Below, one piece after another: positions 36,053 to 48,351 of a DNA stretch of 64,000 bases. The notes under the pieces are model-generated. The model ran no database searches. It was not told the DNA's origin and saw only the letters and a list, made by a program, of their open reading frames with translations. The position numbers and the translations under genes were made by a program. Origin of the DNA: Meandrina meandrites (lineage: Eukaryota > Cnidaria > Anthozoa > Scleractinia > Meandrinidae); the NCBI GenBank assembly GCA_963693305.1, contig OY855912.1:5592501-5656500 (forward strand), written 5' to 3'. Numbering within the stretch: position 1 is the stretch's first letter; each line of letters begins with the position of its first letter.

Positions 36053-36509
36053 GTAAGATCATTTGCCACAGTGGAAAGAAGTTTCCCTGTTGTTGTTCGA
36101 ACATCACATTTGACTGTTTGATTATGTGACCAAAATATTTTGATAATCTTTAAGTTTTACAATAATTAGTGGATTGTTGGTGCCCGCATTTATATACTAA
36201 GAAAAAAGAAAACGCACTAAAAAAACAAATACAAAACAAAAAAAACAATGACAATAATTAAGGAGCAAGATAATAAAAGCTCCGTGATTGACCCTTACCT
36301 TACGCTCCAGAAACTAACTGTTGAGCAATCGACGCTTCTGGTCTAGCGTTTTGTGATGGAGAACAAAAACTAGATGGTACGTTCACGGGTATCCTTTGTT
36401 GGAGATAAAGCGTGTGTAACACCTATATTAGAGTAATTAGTATTCAAAAGTAGCGAAAGTCAGCTTAAACTTACAGACAAGAATTTTGGATTGTTCGCAA
36501 ATATTAATT

Positions 36510-37391
36510 TTACGATTTAACATATATAAAAAGTTTGTCTGGCTCCGACCTACTAAAATACGCTTTCTTTCCTTCCTTTCTGGCATCTTTTAACTTCTTC
36601 ATTTGAGGTTTGCGAAGGTCGTGCAGTTCCTTAGGGATGTCTTCATACATTTTGAACTCGGTGCCTTTCAATTTATATGCGCACCTGATAACTTTTTCCC
36701 GGTCTGAGTACCTCAGGAATCGTGCGATTATCATCCTGCCACTTCCATCGCTTCTAGGCTGATTCCCTAGTCTGTGAACGCGTTGAAATTCAATATTTTG
36801 AGCATCTTCAACTTCGAGAACGTTTTGCAAGAAATCCACTAATTGGCCATGCGTGTCATCCATACTTCTTTCCTGTCCGTTCAGTGATACTTGCATTCGG
36901 CGTTCGGGAATCCCGTCAAATTTAAGGCTTTCCCTTCTGCTATAAGTTTCTAGGGAAAGCATCTCTTTACGAACTTCACTGATTTCCTTACGACGCGTTT
37001 CCTTTTCCTCCTGTACGGTATTGTTTAGCTCTTCAATTTAACTGCTGACGAACTCGGCATTCTTTTCTAAGTCTTTAATGTTCTTATCGAAGCTCCGTTG
37101 TTTCTCTTTGACCACAGTAACATCTTTCTCTAAGCTGGATACGGAGGCTTTCAGACTATTCATTGTAGAGCATACTTCTTCCAATTTCTTTTCAAGAGTG
37201 TCCAGTTTCTCAAGCTTAGACAGTATTAAGTCTATTTTACCTGCAAGTTCCGCGGCCATTACTTCGTCCTCGTCCCCGTGGTCAAAAGAAAATTCCTTCA
37301 GCCGTTTTTCCGCCGGCGAAATCTTCTGTGAGCTTCCCGAAGAGTCAGAATATCTAATTTTCCTTTTCACAGACGAAAGAAATGCTTCCAT
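36510..37391 (-). pseudogene. LINE ORF1 (coiled coil plus RRM-like)
   Basis: Two open frames, 37391-37038 and 36962-36510, are in the same frame and separated by one visible stop (TAA at about 37039). The N-terminal part has a Lys/Ser-rich start (MEAFLSSVKRKIRYSDSSGS) and a long coiled coil (LSKLEKLDTLEKKLEEVCST). The C-terminal part has SLKFDGIPER, IEFQRVHRLG, RMIIARFLRYSDREK and AYFSRSEPDKLFIYV, typical of L1/Tx1-type ORF1 (transposase_22-like) RNA-binding proteins. The full length would be about 294 codons. Confidence 0.8.
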
Positions 37392-37586
37392 AGGCGTTAC
37401 GGTTTATAATATTTGACCCGAGAAACGGAGCCACGTTTTAAGGTTAAATTTAACTTCAAATTTAGTTAGGAAAAGCTGTGAAAACACTCGCTTATCGTCT
37501 CGTGTTCCCACAGCATTTCTCGTTCTTTCAAGCTTCCACTCGTGTTTCTATAATTCGACAGAAACAGAAAACATGTTTTGTAGTTC

Positions 37587-38196
37587 TTAAGTGCCGCTTT
37601 CTCCAAAAGTCGACTAAAATCGACTTTCGGCGGCACAAGTCGAAAAATTGATTTCGCTCATATTTTGCACAAAGATAGGTCCTAGTGAGAAACTAAACGG
37701 ACTGCAGTTAGTTTGTCCTGATACAGCTTCCTTTCGTAGAAATATGCAAAAAACGATTTTCCCCCGTTTGGGCTCAAAATCCACTTCCGGTTAGACTGAA
37801 TTTTGTGAAAATTTGATCGTCTCGCGCATTATACTACAGCTGTTTATGAATCTTTCAATGATATTTATAGTCTTTTCAGGTCTTCATTGTATGACTGAGT
37901 GAAAAATAAAACAAATCGAGATTAGTTTTGAGCCCGAAACGAGCCAAAACTGACAGACTAAATTTGCAAATGTGTCGCAAGCGAAATTATGTAGTAAAAC
38001 ATTGCCATTTTTTCTATGGGCGATAACTTTAAATATCGTAAAAATACTTTCTATGGGTAAACTATACACCCGTCTGCTATAATATTAAAAAAAATCTCTG
38101 GGGAGATGGTTTTCAGTGGCCCGCTTTGGCCTGTGTTTATCACTAATTTTGCCGAAAATCTGTTGTTTGAAGTGTAAACAATTGCGTGACACGGCT
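37587..38196. mobile_element. 600-bp TTAA-ended block, left copy
   Basis: It starts with TTAA then GTGCCG. About 600 bp matches, in inverted orientation, the block at 42775-43375, with scattered substitutions and a longer start (an extra AAGTCGACTAAAATCGACTT). It could be one MITE copy or one end of a composite element. Confidence 0.75.
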
Positions 38197-39483
38197 GGTC
38201 ACAATTCCCGAGGGTTTTCAAGTTTGGAGTGAGAGTCGGTAATAATATTGGAAAACGAATAGATATCACCCGCTTAATTAGATACTTTTACCTCTTTAAT
38301 AATTTATAAGGAATTTGGATCTATCTTTTAGGTGGTTCTTTTCCCGCGGGTGGCTAGGTGCTGTTTACTTTTCTTCAGCTGAAATTTAAATTAGATAAAC
38401 ATGTACGATGTTTTGTCCATACGTAGTTTAAGAAGACAGCGAGTGATGCTGGGGTGCTCTGCTTGATGAGCTTGTTTTATACTATTTTTCATACGACGAT
38501 AAACTTCTCATCCTGACTCATAAAAATGGCCGATTTAGTCGATTGACAACTAACCTATTCTCAGTGGTTTCCCACACTAAAATTAGTAACAAGTGGTTTG
38601 AGGGTGGATTTCACTGTCTCTAATAATGATATGAAATAGTAATGATCTGTTTAGAGAATTCATAGCGCTTAGGGTCAGCAACAAAAAAAAAGCTATGACG
38701 AAAGGTCGGATAGTCCAGCACACAATTAATAAAATATTATGACATCGAAAATTTGTTTGCGCTTCAGTTATACTTGGTACACATGTATAAAGAATCCCCA
38801 CTTTCACTTCATTCGTTGCATGATCATTCTAGGGATATTTTTTAGTCTAGTGTCATTTCTGTTCTAGGGTCTTCTAGTACTGTACGTTCGCTAGATAAGC
38901 ACATTACATTTGTGGACATGAATTGCAATCACTGGTGAATCTAGTGGAGTGGAAGAGGACCAGTTTTTCCCTTTTGTTTTAAAACATCGGAATTTTCTTG
39001 TCATGAAATCGGTGCCAACTACATTCCGCCCTCACCCCCCTTTTTAGGAAAGGAAAGGCACCTTTTCTTCACCGCTCCTTTTCTCTGGTCCTTTTGATCC
39101 GGCTGTCCAGAGATAGCGGTTTCAGTTGCGTAAGGGCAATTTTCTCTATGCGAAACGTACCTGCAAATTCTTAGCTAATTTTCGGAGGATGGAGAACTTT
39201 TGTACTTAAAATGGGTGGGACGGGGTGGGATGAACCCAGCAGGACTGTGGAATGTCAGAGGGCGTGGGGCGTGGGGCGTGGGGTGACTTGCGGGGTGGAG
39301 TTTTAAAATATTTCAACAACGAACATGTATGTAGAAAAAAGCACCTACGAATCCTACTTAGGCAATACGTAATACTGATCTCGATCAAATGCTAATAAAA
39401 TGGATTTCTCAATTCTCAAACACTGGGTGGAGAACAAACAACTGCTTTGCAGGTTTTCACCTAGCCTGTTTCAGGCTCTCTAA
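38197..39483. other. non-coding
   Basis: No supported gene. A short GTGGGGCGTGGGGC tract lies near 39270. Nothing else stands out. Confidence 0.35.
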
Positions 39484-39790
39484 GGTTGGGGGTGAGCGAG
39501 GAAAAAATGGGGGGAGACTGTCTCGGTAGTTGGGGCGAGCGAAAAAAGCGGGCGAGCGAGGAAAGAAAAGGGGGGACTCTCTCGGTAGTTGGGGGCGAGC
39601 GAAAAAAGCGGACGAGCGAGGAAAAAAGGGGGGAGACTGTCGGTAGTTGGGGGCGAGTGAAAAAAGCGGGCGAGCGAGGAAAAAAAGGGGGGAGACTGTC
39701 TCGGTAGTTGGGGCGAGCGAAAAAAGCCAGCGAGTGAGGAAAAAAAGGGGGGAGACTGTCTCGGTAGTTGGGGCGAGCGAAAAAAGCGGG
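39484..39790. repeat. 60-bp minisatellite, about five units
   Basis: The marker CGGTAGTTGG recurs at 39524, 39583, 39641, 39702 and 39762, giving periods of 59, 58, 61 and 60 bp. Each unit reads as GGCGAGCGAAAAAAGCGGGC, a purine run, then GGGGAGACTGTCT. Long open frames on both strands here are a by-product of the repeat. Confidence 0.9.
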
Positions 39791-40999
39791 CACGAATCTG
39801 AAAAATCAACATGCCAAAAATCTTTCCTAGTGCTAGAAAGTTACACGTACTCCTACCCTGGGCGTGACACAGTGTGACTTGACCAGATCGAGTGACTTGT
39901 GCTGTGTTATATTTTTAGTGCATGATAGCAGTTGGACTATGTCCATAGACTGCTTTCTGTCTCTGCGATTAAAGGTCAAGCACTGACCACCAACTAATGA
40001 CTTAAAAAGAACAGCAAACATCCATTTTGTTTTATCCACAACAGCGAAGAGTCGAATTTACGGAATTCAATTTAATCTCGTTCTCAAAATAAAGATAATT
40101 TAATTAGCAATTTAAAATTGTCGCCAAAGAAATCAGATTCAAGGCTGGTACAACTTTTACGTTAAATTCTGGCGTAAATCATATTCAAAATTAGTACTAT
40201 TCGTGCTGAAAATAGATCTTTGTACCTAACTTGGAAAAGTAATGTTCTGCTTTCAATTGATCCGTCAACCATAAAATTCTTTAATTTTCAGCTACACTGT
40301 TCATCTCTAATTGAAAATGAATTATACCAACATTTTTTAGTGTAAGATTTTCCTTCTATATAGGACTAGAATAAAACGAGTGAGAACAAATTTGCATAAA
40401 AACACAGGCATCAGATCCGACGAGATCGGCAAAAATGTATAATTTAATTATTACCCGAGTTCCCTTCAGATCACGTAAAGAAATAACCAAACAATATCGA
40501 CCCGTGATTACGTCTATGAGGGTCTGAATGGGGGTACCTCGATAACACTAAACACTTAATTTTTAGGCTCTGTAACATGAAACAGTAAAATTTTAGGCAT
40601 TTTAACACTAACAGTAAAAAATTCACTGAAACAGTAAATTTTATCCAGAAAGAAACAAAAACGGCTTGACAAAAGCCAACATTGTTTTTTAGTATATCAA
40701 GACGTTTTCCGCCATTTTCCGACGATTCCCGATCATTTCGGAAGATTTCCGAAGACTAACGATGATCACCGGGGACTACCGAAGATGTCCGAAGGCTCTC
40801 GAAGGTATCCGAATAATATTGAAGATTTCCGAGGAGAACTCCGAAATTTTTTTCACTATCTTTTCGTCGTTATATTCACATGTGAAAAAGATATATTTCG
40901 ACAGCGTAAAGATACGATTTTTTTAGTTAAAGAAATTCTTGCAGCTGGTGGCATACATGTAGTTTGCTCGATTCTTTCTTGATTTTCAGTCACTGAATC
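39791..40999. other. non-coding, 5' side of the Penelope element
   Basis: No gene. From about 40545 it holds an irregular AACA(C/G)TAAA-rich tract that returns at about 42340-42445 on the other side of the Penelope RT. The ends GAGGGTCTGAATGGGG (40518) and CCCCATTCATACCCTC (42449) are inverted. Confidence 0.5.
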
Positions 41000-42226
41000 G
41001 TCTTTTGCATCTTTGTGGAATGCCACTTTCGTACAAGAGGGTTAAATGGTTTAATCAGACACCAGATCCGCCTCAAATTCCAGCTTTCCATACTCTTACA
41101 AAAATTCACAAGCCGACTTTGGTCGGCCGTCTAATCATATCGGGCTGTGAAATGATGGCCCAACAGAACGCCCATCATCCTTTGTAGACAAACTACTTCA
41201 GCCTATAGCGCAAATACAGACTCGTATCTCAGAGATACGACAGATTTCATTACCTTAATTGAAAACACTAAGGTTCCAAGTAACGCAATCCTAGTCTCCA
41301 TGGATGTCACTAGCCATTACAAAAACATCCCGCAGGAGGAAGGAATTACTTTAGTATGTCAAGCATGTGAAACCTTTCATGACAAAAACCCTCCTATAGC
41401 TACACATTAGCTTAGACAAATGCTGAGCCTGATCCTAAAAGAAAATTCGTTCCATTTTAATGGAAAAAAAACACGGAAACACACGGAACAGCCATGGGCA
41501 CTTAAATAGCCTTTGCTAATATGTTTATGGCAAAAATAAAAAAGGAGATCTTGAGGCAAAGCGCTAAGCAACCACTAGTGCGGGAAAGGTTTGTTGGCGA
41601 TATCTTTAATTTGTGGGACACAAAAAAAGAATACATTCAGGTTTTCATTGAGAAATCAAATTCTTATCACCCTACAATCAAGTTCACCGATGAAGTCTCC
41701 GAAAATGAACCAACATTCTTGGACACAACAGTCTATAACGGAGAGCGATTCGAGAATGAAAGCATTCTTAATGCGCGTTCACATTTCAAACCAACTGAAA
41801 CCTTTCAGTGCACTCACTTCAACAGCTGTCACCCACCAGGCGTTAAATTAGGCTTTTCCAAAGGAGAAGCTCTCACACTTCTAAGAACAAACTCTTCTTG
41901 AGTTTTACATACAACATTAAAACCTTCAAAACGTGCCTTATTTCTAGGGTTTATCCTAAGAAATTGGTGGAAAAGATCCTCTCAGAAGGTAACTATGCAG
42001 ACAGAAAATCAGCTCTAACACAGAAACAGAACGCACAAAAAGCTTCTACCCTTTGTGACGCAATTTTAACCATCATTACAATGTTTGGAAAGCACACTAA
42101 TGGACAAATGGCATTTAACACAAGAACAACCATTACTCAGAGAGATATTAAAGGAGCCTCCCTTGATTTCTTATAGAAAAGGAAAATCGCTTAAAGACAT
42201 GTTTGTGAAAGCAAAACTTTAAAGGC
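41000..42226 (+). pseudogene. Penelope-like element reverse transcriptase, decayed
   Basis: Recognisable blocks in order: FHTLTKIHKPTLVGRLIISG (41086 on), AILVSMDVTS then NIPQEEGI (41290-41345), FMAKIKKEILRQSAKQPLVR (41524 on), and PTFLDTTVYNGERFENESIL. After a frame shift near 41900 come FKTCLISRVYPKKLVEKILS and GKSLKDMFVKAKL. This is the RT of Penelope-like elements. The catalytic box that should read Y/F-x-D-D reads FVGDIF, so the first Asp is lost. At least two stops and a frame shift interrupt it, and no GIY-YIG endonuclease is seen downstream. Confidence 0.85.
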
Positions 42227-42774
42227 TGTGGAACAACACAATGGACACACAGCAGGAGTTGCGTAGGTCTGTCAACCCCCATTTTAGTCATGATTTTTGA
42301 AGAGCAGGTAAAAATTTACAATGTTATAAGACGGAAAAAACATTCCAAACACTTAACAGTATTTTTTCCGGAAACAGTAAACATTAAAAAAGTGGCCATT
42401 ATAACAGCAAACACTAAAAAATGTGGGCAAATAACACTAAACACAAAACCCCATTCATACCCTCGTCTATCAGTGAATCTGAGAATGCTTAACCTTTCCT
42501 TTATAAGACCTGGTTTTGTGAATGATGGTGAGAACTTCAGGATGGTGAGAACTTCAATAAATTAAGTGAATTAATTACCGTCTAACATTTTGTAATCAAA
42601 GTTTGTAACGATCACGCAACGTTTCCAAAACGGGTGAATGGAGAAAATCTCACATTGCTCTTACTTCTTCAAGGAGTTCACCAACTGGCCCATTTATTTG
42701 TGATTTTTTTGGCTGAATTCTTACAAGAAAGTCAAACGTACTTTTAAAAGGAATAATTTTATTCGTGGTTTAGC

Positions 42775-43375
42775 AGCCGTGTCACGCAATTGTTTACACT
42801 TCAAACAACAGATTTTCGGCAAAATTAGTGGTAAACACAGGCCAATCGGGCCACTGAAAACCATCTCCCCAGAGATTTTTTTTGATATTATAGCAGATAG
42901 GTGTATAGTTTACCCATAGAAAGTATTTTTACGATATTTAAAGTTATCGCCCATAGAAAAAAATGGCAATGTTTTACTGCATAATTTCGCTTGCGACACA
43001 TTTGCAAATTTAGTCTGTCAGTTTTGGCTCGTTTCGGGCTCAAAACTAATCTCGATTTGTTTTATTTTTCACTCAGTCATACAATGAAGACCTGAAAAGA
43101 TTATAAATATCATTGAAAGATTCATAAACAGCTGTAGTATAATGCGCGAGACGATCAAATTTTCACAAAATTCAGTCTAACCGGAAGTGGATTTTGAGCC
43201 CAAACGGGGGGAAATCGTTTTTTCCATATTTCTACGAAAGGAAGCTATATCAGGACAAACTAACTGCAGTCCGTTTAGTTTCTCACTAGGACCTATCTTT
43301 GTGCAAAATATGAGCGAAATCAATTTTTCGACTTGTGCCGTTGTTCGGTCGAAATTTGTAGAAAGGCACACTTAA
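42775..43375. mobile_element. 600-bp TTAA-ended block, right copy (inverted)
   Basis: Inverted copy of 37587-38196, ending GGCACAC then TTAA (43372-43375). Long identical runs include TTGTTTACACTTCAAACAAC and ATGGCAATGTTTTACT. The pair faces inward or outward symmetrically around the minisatellite and the Penelope remnant. Confidence 0.75.
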
Positions 43376-44000
43376 ATGTATCGCGTGTAAGCATAAGTTC
43401 CCGTTCAATCCACTGATAAGGTCTGGACTTACTGTGAAACTCAGAAAACCGTGAACACCAGAAATATTAATGGAATGTTATTGTGTTGCAAGGAAAAAGC
43501 CAATCAGGCGTCAGAAAACTAAACCGCAAACAGCAACGGTAATTAGTTTGTGGTTTTGAGGTTTGCTTGCGTGTCCTGAACTTTATTTTGATTGGGCACT
43601 AGACAATCAACATTCCTGAAATATTTCAGGTGTTCACGGTTTTCCGAGTTTGATAGTAAGGTGACTCGATCGAAATAAATGACGCGCTGTATGCCTGTCT
43701 AAAAACTCTAATAGCTTTACCATTTCTAACTCGATTTCCCTACAACTTTCGCATTTTATACGAAATTTATGCAACGTTTAATAAATGAACAGCAGTGTTT
43801 TATCAAGTTTAAAATGAGAAATGGGAAAATTAATGCATATTTTGACAAAATAGCTATAGCTATTAACGATGCCAACGTCGCTGATTATCCTTGCATGACC
43901 TCGGAAATCAGAACATGTAGCGACTGAAACAAAACGAAACGAAAGCTTTGCGCTCAGTTATCTGTAAATAGCAATTTTACCCAAAAAGGAGTGTTCAATA

Positions 44001-44058
<58 letters not shown>

Positions 44059-44237
44059 TATACAAAACTTTATTGAGCACTTTTCATACAAACTTGAATC
44101 TTAGATGTATGTGGTTAAAAAATATATAGATACAAATTTTGTTTTCCTTAAGTTCTTCCCATGAAATAATGTCAGTAAAAATTTCAATAGCCTACCTACA
44201 TAATAACACTCTGAAAGCTTAATAATCGTAGTCGGTG

Positions 44238-44302
<65 letters not shown>

Positions 44303-45792
44303 TAGTGGTACCTATCGGTAGAAGTGCCAACGAGTACAACAAGAGAGAAGGGTTGTGAGGATAATAAATTTATTGTAAATGTTTGACTAAAAGTACACTT
44401 TATGATGTGGGTGTGATCAATGTACATTGCATGTATTCGTTGCGGAATGTTTGTGGAATAAACTGATGTGATTTGGTGAAGGCCTAATGAAGGAGTTCTA
44501 AAATGATACTAAAGTAGTGAGAAACCTTGTGAAATCCATGTAATTTGAGGGTTGCAAGCCATTGCAGTTCTATGCCGCTATTTTGGAAAGGTGTCAGCTG
44601 TTTTTTAAGTCCAATAGACCTTAAATCAGAGTGGCTGTGAGTCACTGAAACTCGGAAAATATATAGCCTTTGTTTACTTCATATATAGTAACACAAATAA
44701 AGGCTGCATTTTACCCAACCCCCTACCCGCTTCACAAGACTAATTGATTACTAAATTTAATATTAAAGACTCTCTGTCGACTGCGAGTGTTTGTTATTGT
44801 TTTGATTCTGGCGCTGAAGAAAATCGTTCGAAAATCAAAAAGATTTAGGGCATTCGCGGCCTAAAATAAAATATACCGGTAGAAACAGGTATAAAGTGTT
44901 TACTTTCGAGGTCATCCAGCTAAGAAATACTTTATTTTGAAATTATGACCTCGCGTCGTGGGGGCGCAAGCTACAATTACAACTACAAGCTCCTGTCGCC
45001 ATACGCGTCATTGGTCGTCATTTGAAACAACTCCATAAAATAAATTTCCTTTTTATTTGCTTTTAGAAGCACATATACAGAGTATATATATACAGTACTT
45101 AGTGCTCTTAAAATACAAGATGTAGAACTAGAGCAATGAACATTTCGTGGCGATTTCCATACCGCGGTTTGGAATTCCTGCGGAGATTGTTTCGATAAAG
45201 CGGTCACGTACAGATTCTAAATGCTTTCAGTTCGATCTTTTTTCAGTCCGAAAGATTGCCATTACTAGCGAGTAGGGGAAAAATGAAGCAAAGAACGCAC
45301 TTTTCATCGAAATAAAAATTTCAAATAATCTCAATAAAGCTTACTTGGTACTGGAAGAATCTACTGGCAATGCGAAGGGAAATAATTCTGCAGCGATTCA
45401 GTGTCACTCAGCTCAATACTGCAACAAACGTGGGCAGTTTTCACTTTGCCTGTATCCGAGGTCATCTTCTTTGTTTCTCCATTGATTCTGGGCAGATTTT
45501 CTTGAATAAATCTTTTCGGAAGAGCCTCTCGTTACAGTCAAAGCCTTACGCAGGCGATTCTTGGCACCCGCCATGCATGGCTAAAAGCATATCGCGTACC
45601 GGCCGTTGTTTAGCTTCTCACACATGTGAGTTTGCGGATCACGTATCGACGCCATGAATCATGCATCGTGCACGTGCTGAACAAATACGTAGCGCGCTGA
45701 TTGGCCACAACTATGACAAATTGTGCACGTGCTGAACAGTTTCTGCTCAACAGATTGGCTAAAAACATCAGACATTGTGTCGTCACGATCTA
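43376..45792. other. non-coding with two AAT microsatellites
   Basis: Pure (AAT)n tracts lie at 43998-44056 and 44238-44301, likely tails of SINE-type insertions. The 95-codon frame at 45370-45657 lacks a family match. GCACGTGCTGAACA occurs twice (45669 and 45724). Confidence 0.5.
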
Positions 45793-45850
45793 CCTTACAT
45801 TACATTACCTTACATTACATTACATTACATTACATTACATTACTTACATT
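45793..45850. repeat. ACATT pentanucleotide microsatellite
   Basis: About ten (TTACA)n units with two small interruptions. Confidence 0.85.
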
Positions 45851-45963
45851 TCTACATTTTGGAGCGTTTGTGAGATTTTTTCCGCACATACAAATCTTCT
45901 CACGGCTCTATAATCTGCCGCCTCGTCAGGCCTTCTGGTCTTCCAGAAGGCCTGACTCGTTGG

Positions 45964-45964
45964 C

Positions 45965-46021
<57 letters not shown>

Positions 46022-46149
46022 CACCGGGACCACCGTCCCACTTCAGGACCACCGAAGACAAATTCATTTTAGTGGCAGGGAGGAGGATTTGAACCCGGGA
46101 CCTCCGGATTACAAGTCCAGCGCCCTAACCACTAGGCCACGCTGCCTCC
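45964..46149 (-). mobile_element. tRNA-headed SINE with (TAA)n tail
   Basis: On the minus strand, a 73-bp tRNA-like head (46146-46074) has A box GTGGCCTAGTGG and B box GGGTTCAAATC. Its anticodon stem pairs around loop CTTGTAA. A short body and a (TTA)n tail (46020-45964) follow. The T stem is mismatched, so it is not a working tRNA. The head is close to that at 17637. Confidence 0.75.
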
Positions 46150-46810
46150 TGTAAAATCCCCTTATCTCAGAAGATCGTAGCAACAAGGCTACTCTACAAC
46201 TTACAATACCCCGTTCTTTATTTAAGTCGTCTGCTAAGGATTTATGTGACATCGCGCAAAACGTACGAACATTACATCAACATATTGACATACGTATTAT
46301 TCCTCGATCAATTTCAAATAAAATGCGAACGTTTCAGAGAAATCGAGTCAGAAGTGATGAATTTATTAGAGTTTTTAGACAGCCATACAGCGTGTCATTT
46401 ATTTCGATCGTGTCAGATATGTCCAGGATTGAACGCTAATGAGATGCACGTTCCTTGTGTCAAGCATCACAAAGTGTCCTCATTAATAAACACGCCTAAT
46501 TCTGTCAAATATGAAGTTACATGGAGTACTTTTTAAACAATACTTACGTTCAATCCCTGGACATAAGTGAATCGAGTCACCTTAAATAGTTTTCTCAGGC
46601 GCTTCAACTTGTTCACCTCTATAAGCAAGCAAGAAACAATGAAGCGAAAATAAAATAAGTACATTTTATTTTGAAATAAACTAAATTTCTTCTACAACTT
46701 TTGACAAATTTGTCTTGTATGTGTTATAAAGTCACCGACTACGATTGGGCTGCCTGTGATAATACTCCAAAGCTGGCAGCAAACCATGAAGACCTGTGAC
46801 CTTGCTAATT

Positions 46811-46882
46811 AACAATTAGACCCGTAGCCCGCAAGGGCTATGGGTCAATACACCATGAGGCGAAGCCGAATGGGCTATTGAC

Positions 46883-46914
<32 letters not shown>
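46811..46914. mobile_element. palindromic MITE 1 of a cluster
   Basis: AACAATTAGACCC and GGGTCTAATTGTT form the ends. Two inner stems (GTAGCCC..GGGCTA and GGCCC..GAGGGC) suggest a cruciform-like fold. Confidence 0.7.
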
Positions 46915-46916
<2 letters not shown>

Positions 46917-47051
46917 TAGTATCACCCAACTAGTCGGACAGAAAAAGCAATAATAATGGTAGCAAGAAGAAAAATTTATTTGGGAATAAAACGAAAGAAA
47001 GCGTCAGAAATTTCGCTACTCGATGACTATTACAAATAGTCCTCTAGTAGC

Positions 47052-47089
<38 letters not shown>

Positions 47090-47103
47090 GTTGGGTGATA
47101 CTA
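46917..47103. mobile_element. palindromic MITE 2 of a cluster
   Basis: Perfect 18-bp ends TAGTATCACCCAACTAGT and the complement bound 187 bp. TAGTAGCG-type sequence and AT-rich spacer lie inside; no frame. Confidence 0.75.
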
Positions 47104-47142
47104 AGACCTGATAAATCACAATCGAATGGGTCTATTTAGCCA

Positions 47143-47214
47143 TAGTCTCCTTCGCAGCCGTTTGTGGGGAGGAGCGTTGCGTGACGACACTAAAAACGGC
47201 TGCGAAGGAGACTA
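47143..47214. mobile_element. 72-bp hairpin MITE 3 of a cluster
   Basis: Arms TAGTCTCCTTCGCAGCCGTT and its complement are perfect. The loop GTGGGGAGGAGCGTTGCGTGA matches the family seen at 166-215 and 26117-26157. Confidence 0.85.
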
Positions 47215-47217
47215 ATT

Positions 47218-47390
47218 TAGCCAGCGTAGCTTGGCGTTCTAGTCAGTCAGGGAGAGCGAGAAAACGAGCGCGCGAGCAAAGCGACGGCGGCGGGCGGAAT
47301 GGAAGAAAGAACGCCAGCCGCCGTCGCTTTGCTCGTGCGCTCGTTTTCTCGCTCTCCCTGACTGACTAGAACGCCAAGCTACGCTGGCTA
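47218..47390. mobile_element. 173-bp hairpin MITE 4 of a cluster
   Basis: Two 74-bp arms (47218-47291 and 47317-47390) are complementary except at one visible position, around a 25-bp loop. Ends read TAGCCAGCGTAGCTTGGCGT. The arms are GC-rich, unlike their surroundings. Confidence 0.9.
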
Positions 47391-48351
47391 GGGTCTATTC
47401 GAAATAACAGTCCTCCTTATTATACAAAAAAGTATTAGAAAAAAAAGGAGAAGCAAATCGGTCGAAGGCGAATTCAGTAGAGAACTGCAAACTCAGAGAT
47501 GTTACAAACCGCGAGAGTCATTTATGCCTGACAACTCCTTTTGTACGCAAACAATAAAGCGATTTGTCCAAACAATTCGTTTCCGTCAGAAGGGTTTGGA
47601 CCTCGTTCTTCACTGACGGTGACAGCCCCACCTCGATAGCTTTAAAACCGCTGAAGAGTTTCTCAATTTTTTTTTTTTTTGCAAGAGCCCCCGACGCTTG
47701 CGTAGCTTTCCAACGCACGATACTTGGTGATGTGTAGTGTACAACAAACCAAAGAGAACGGATTTCCCCTTGAACTTCAGTTTGCCCACGAACTGGGACT
47801 AGATTTTTGTCATTATGATTCACGATTGGCGAAAAACAACTCACAATCGCACATGTTTAGTCAACAAGTTATAGTTTGATATGACAGTGGAAAACGCATA
47901 CATTATTCCAAGATGACAGCCAATTGCAGTTTATCCCCAACAATACCTACTGTCAAGCAACCAATCAGAGCGTAGTCCCCAGATTCTGGAGCAACAGCAG
48001 TATACTGGAACATGATGAGCAACTGTGTTCCGCAGAGGTCCCTTTTCTGCACGAGAAGACAGGAGACGGCTAAACGCAAGCTTTTTCTAGCTGGGTCCAC
48101 GCGAGCCACAAAAAGGCCAGGTTACTCAGCTAGGGGGGTGAATCTGGGCTGTAAGATTTTTTGTGTAAACTCTTATAGAGGATTGATTCAAGAAGGGTTA
48201 CCCATTGTGGTTACCTGTATGGAGGCCCTTAGAGATTATCAGCTGTAGCATTTGACATCAGATTATATTGGTTTCTTTGGTTTCTTTCCTTAACAGTCTC
48301 TTACAAAACTTTTGAAATCATAGCTTATATGCTGTTTCATCCATCCTACAG
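47391..48351 (+). other. sequence before the LRR exon
   Basis: No exon is certain. The last part is a normal-looking intron end: ..CCATCCTACAG at 48351. The open frame at 48012-48248 has no recognised domain, and no acceptor or donor in phase was found that supports it. Confidence 0.4.

Larger units (their letters stand above)
33344..37430 (-). mobile_element. decayed L1/Tx1-like LINE, 3'-truncated and rearranged
   Basis: Reading right to left, the element holds ORF1 (37391-36510), then ORF2 with AP endonuclease (36052-35326), a foreign 1-kb inverted-repeat block (34318-35329), then the RT domain and post-RT region (34317-33344). The stretch between the end of the endonuclease and RT motif 1 is missing. 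There is no recognisable 3' tail. Stops and frame shifts make it inactive. Confidence 0.85.

Noticed and set aside
39461..39812. Long open frames on both strands over the 60-bp minisatellite
   Set aside because: The repeat length is close to a multiple of three and stop-free by composition; the Pro/Phe- or Gly/Glu-rich products have no domain.
46074..46146. Possible tRNA gene on the minus strand
   Set aside because: Same SINE head with mismatched T stem and a (TTA)n tail.
45723..46154. 143-codon frame with a poly-Ile run
   Set aside because: It is a translation of ACATT and AAT microsatellites plus the SINE.
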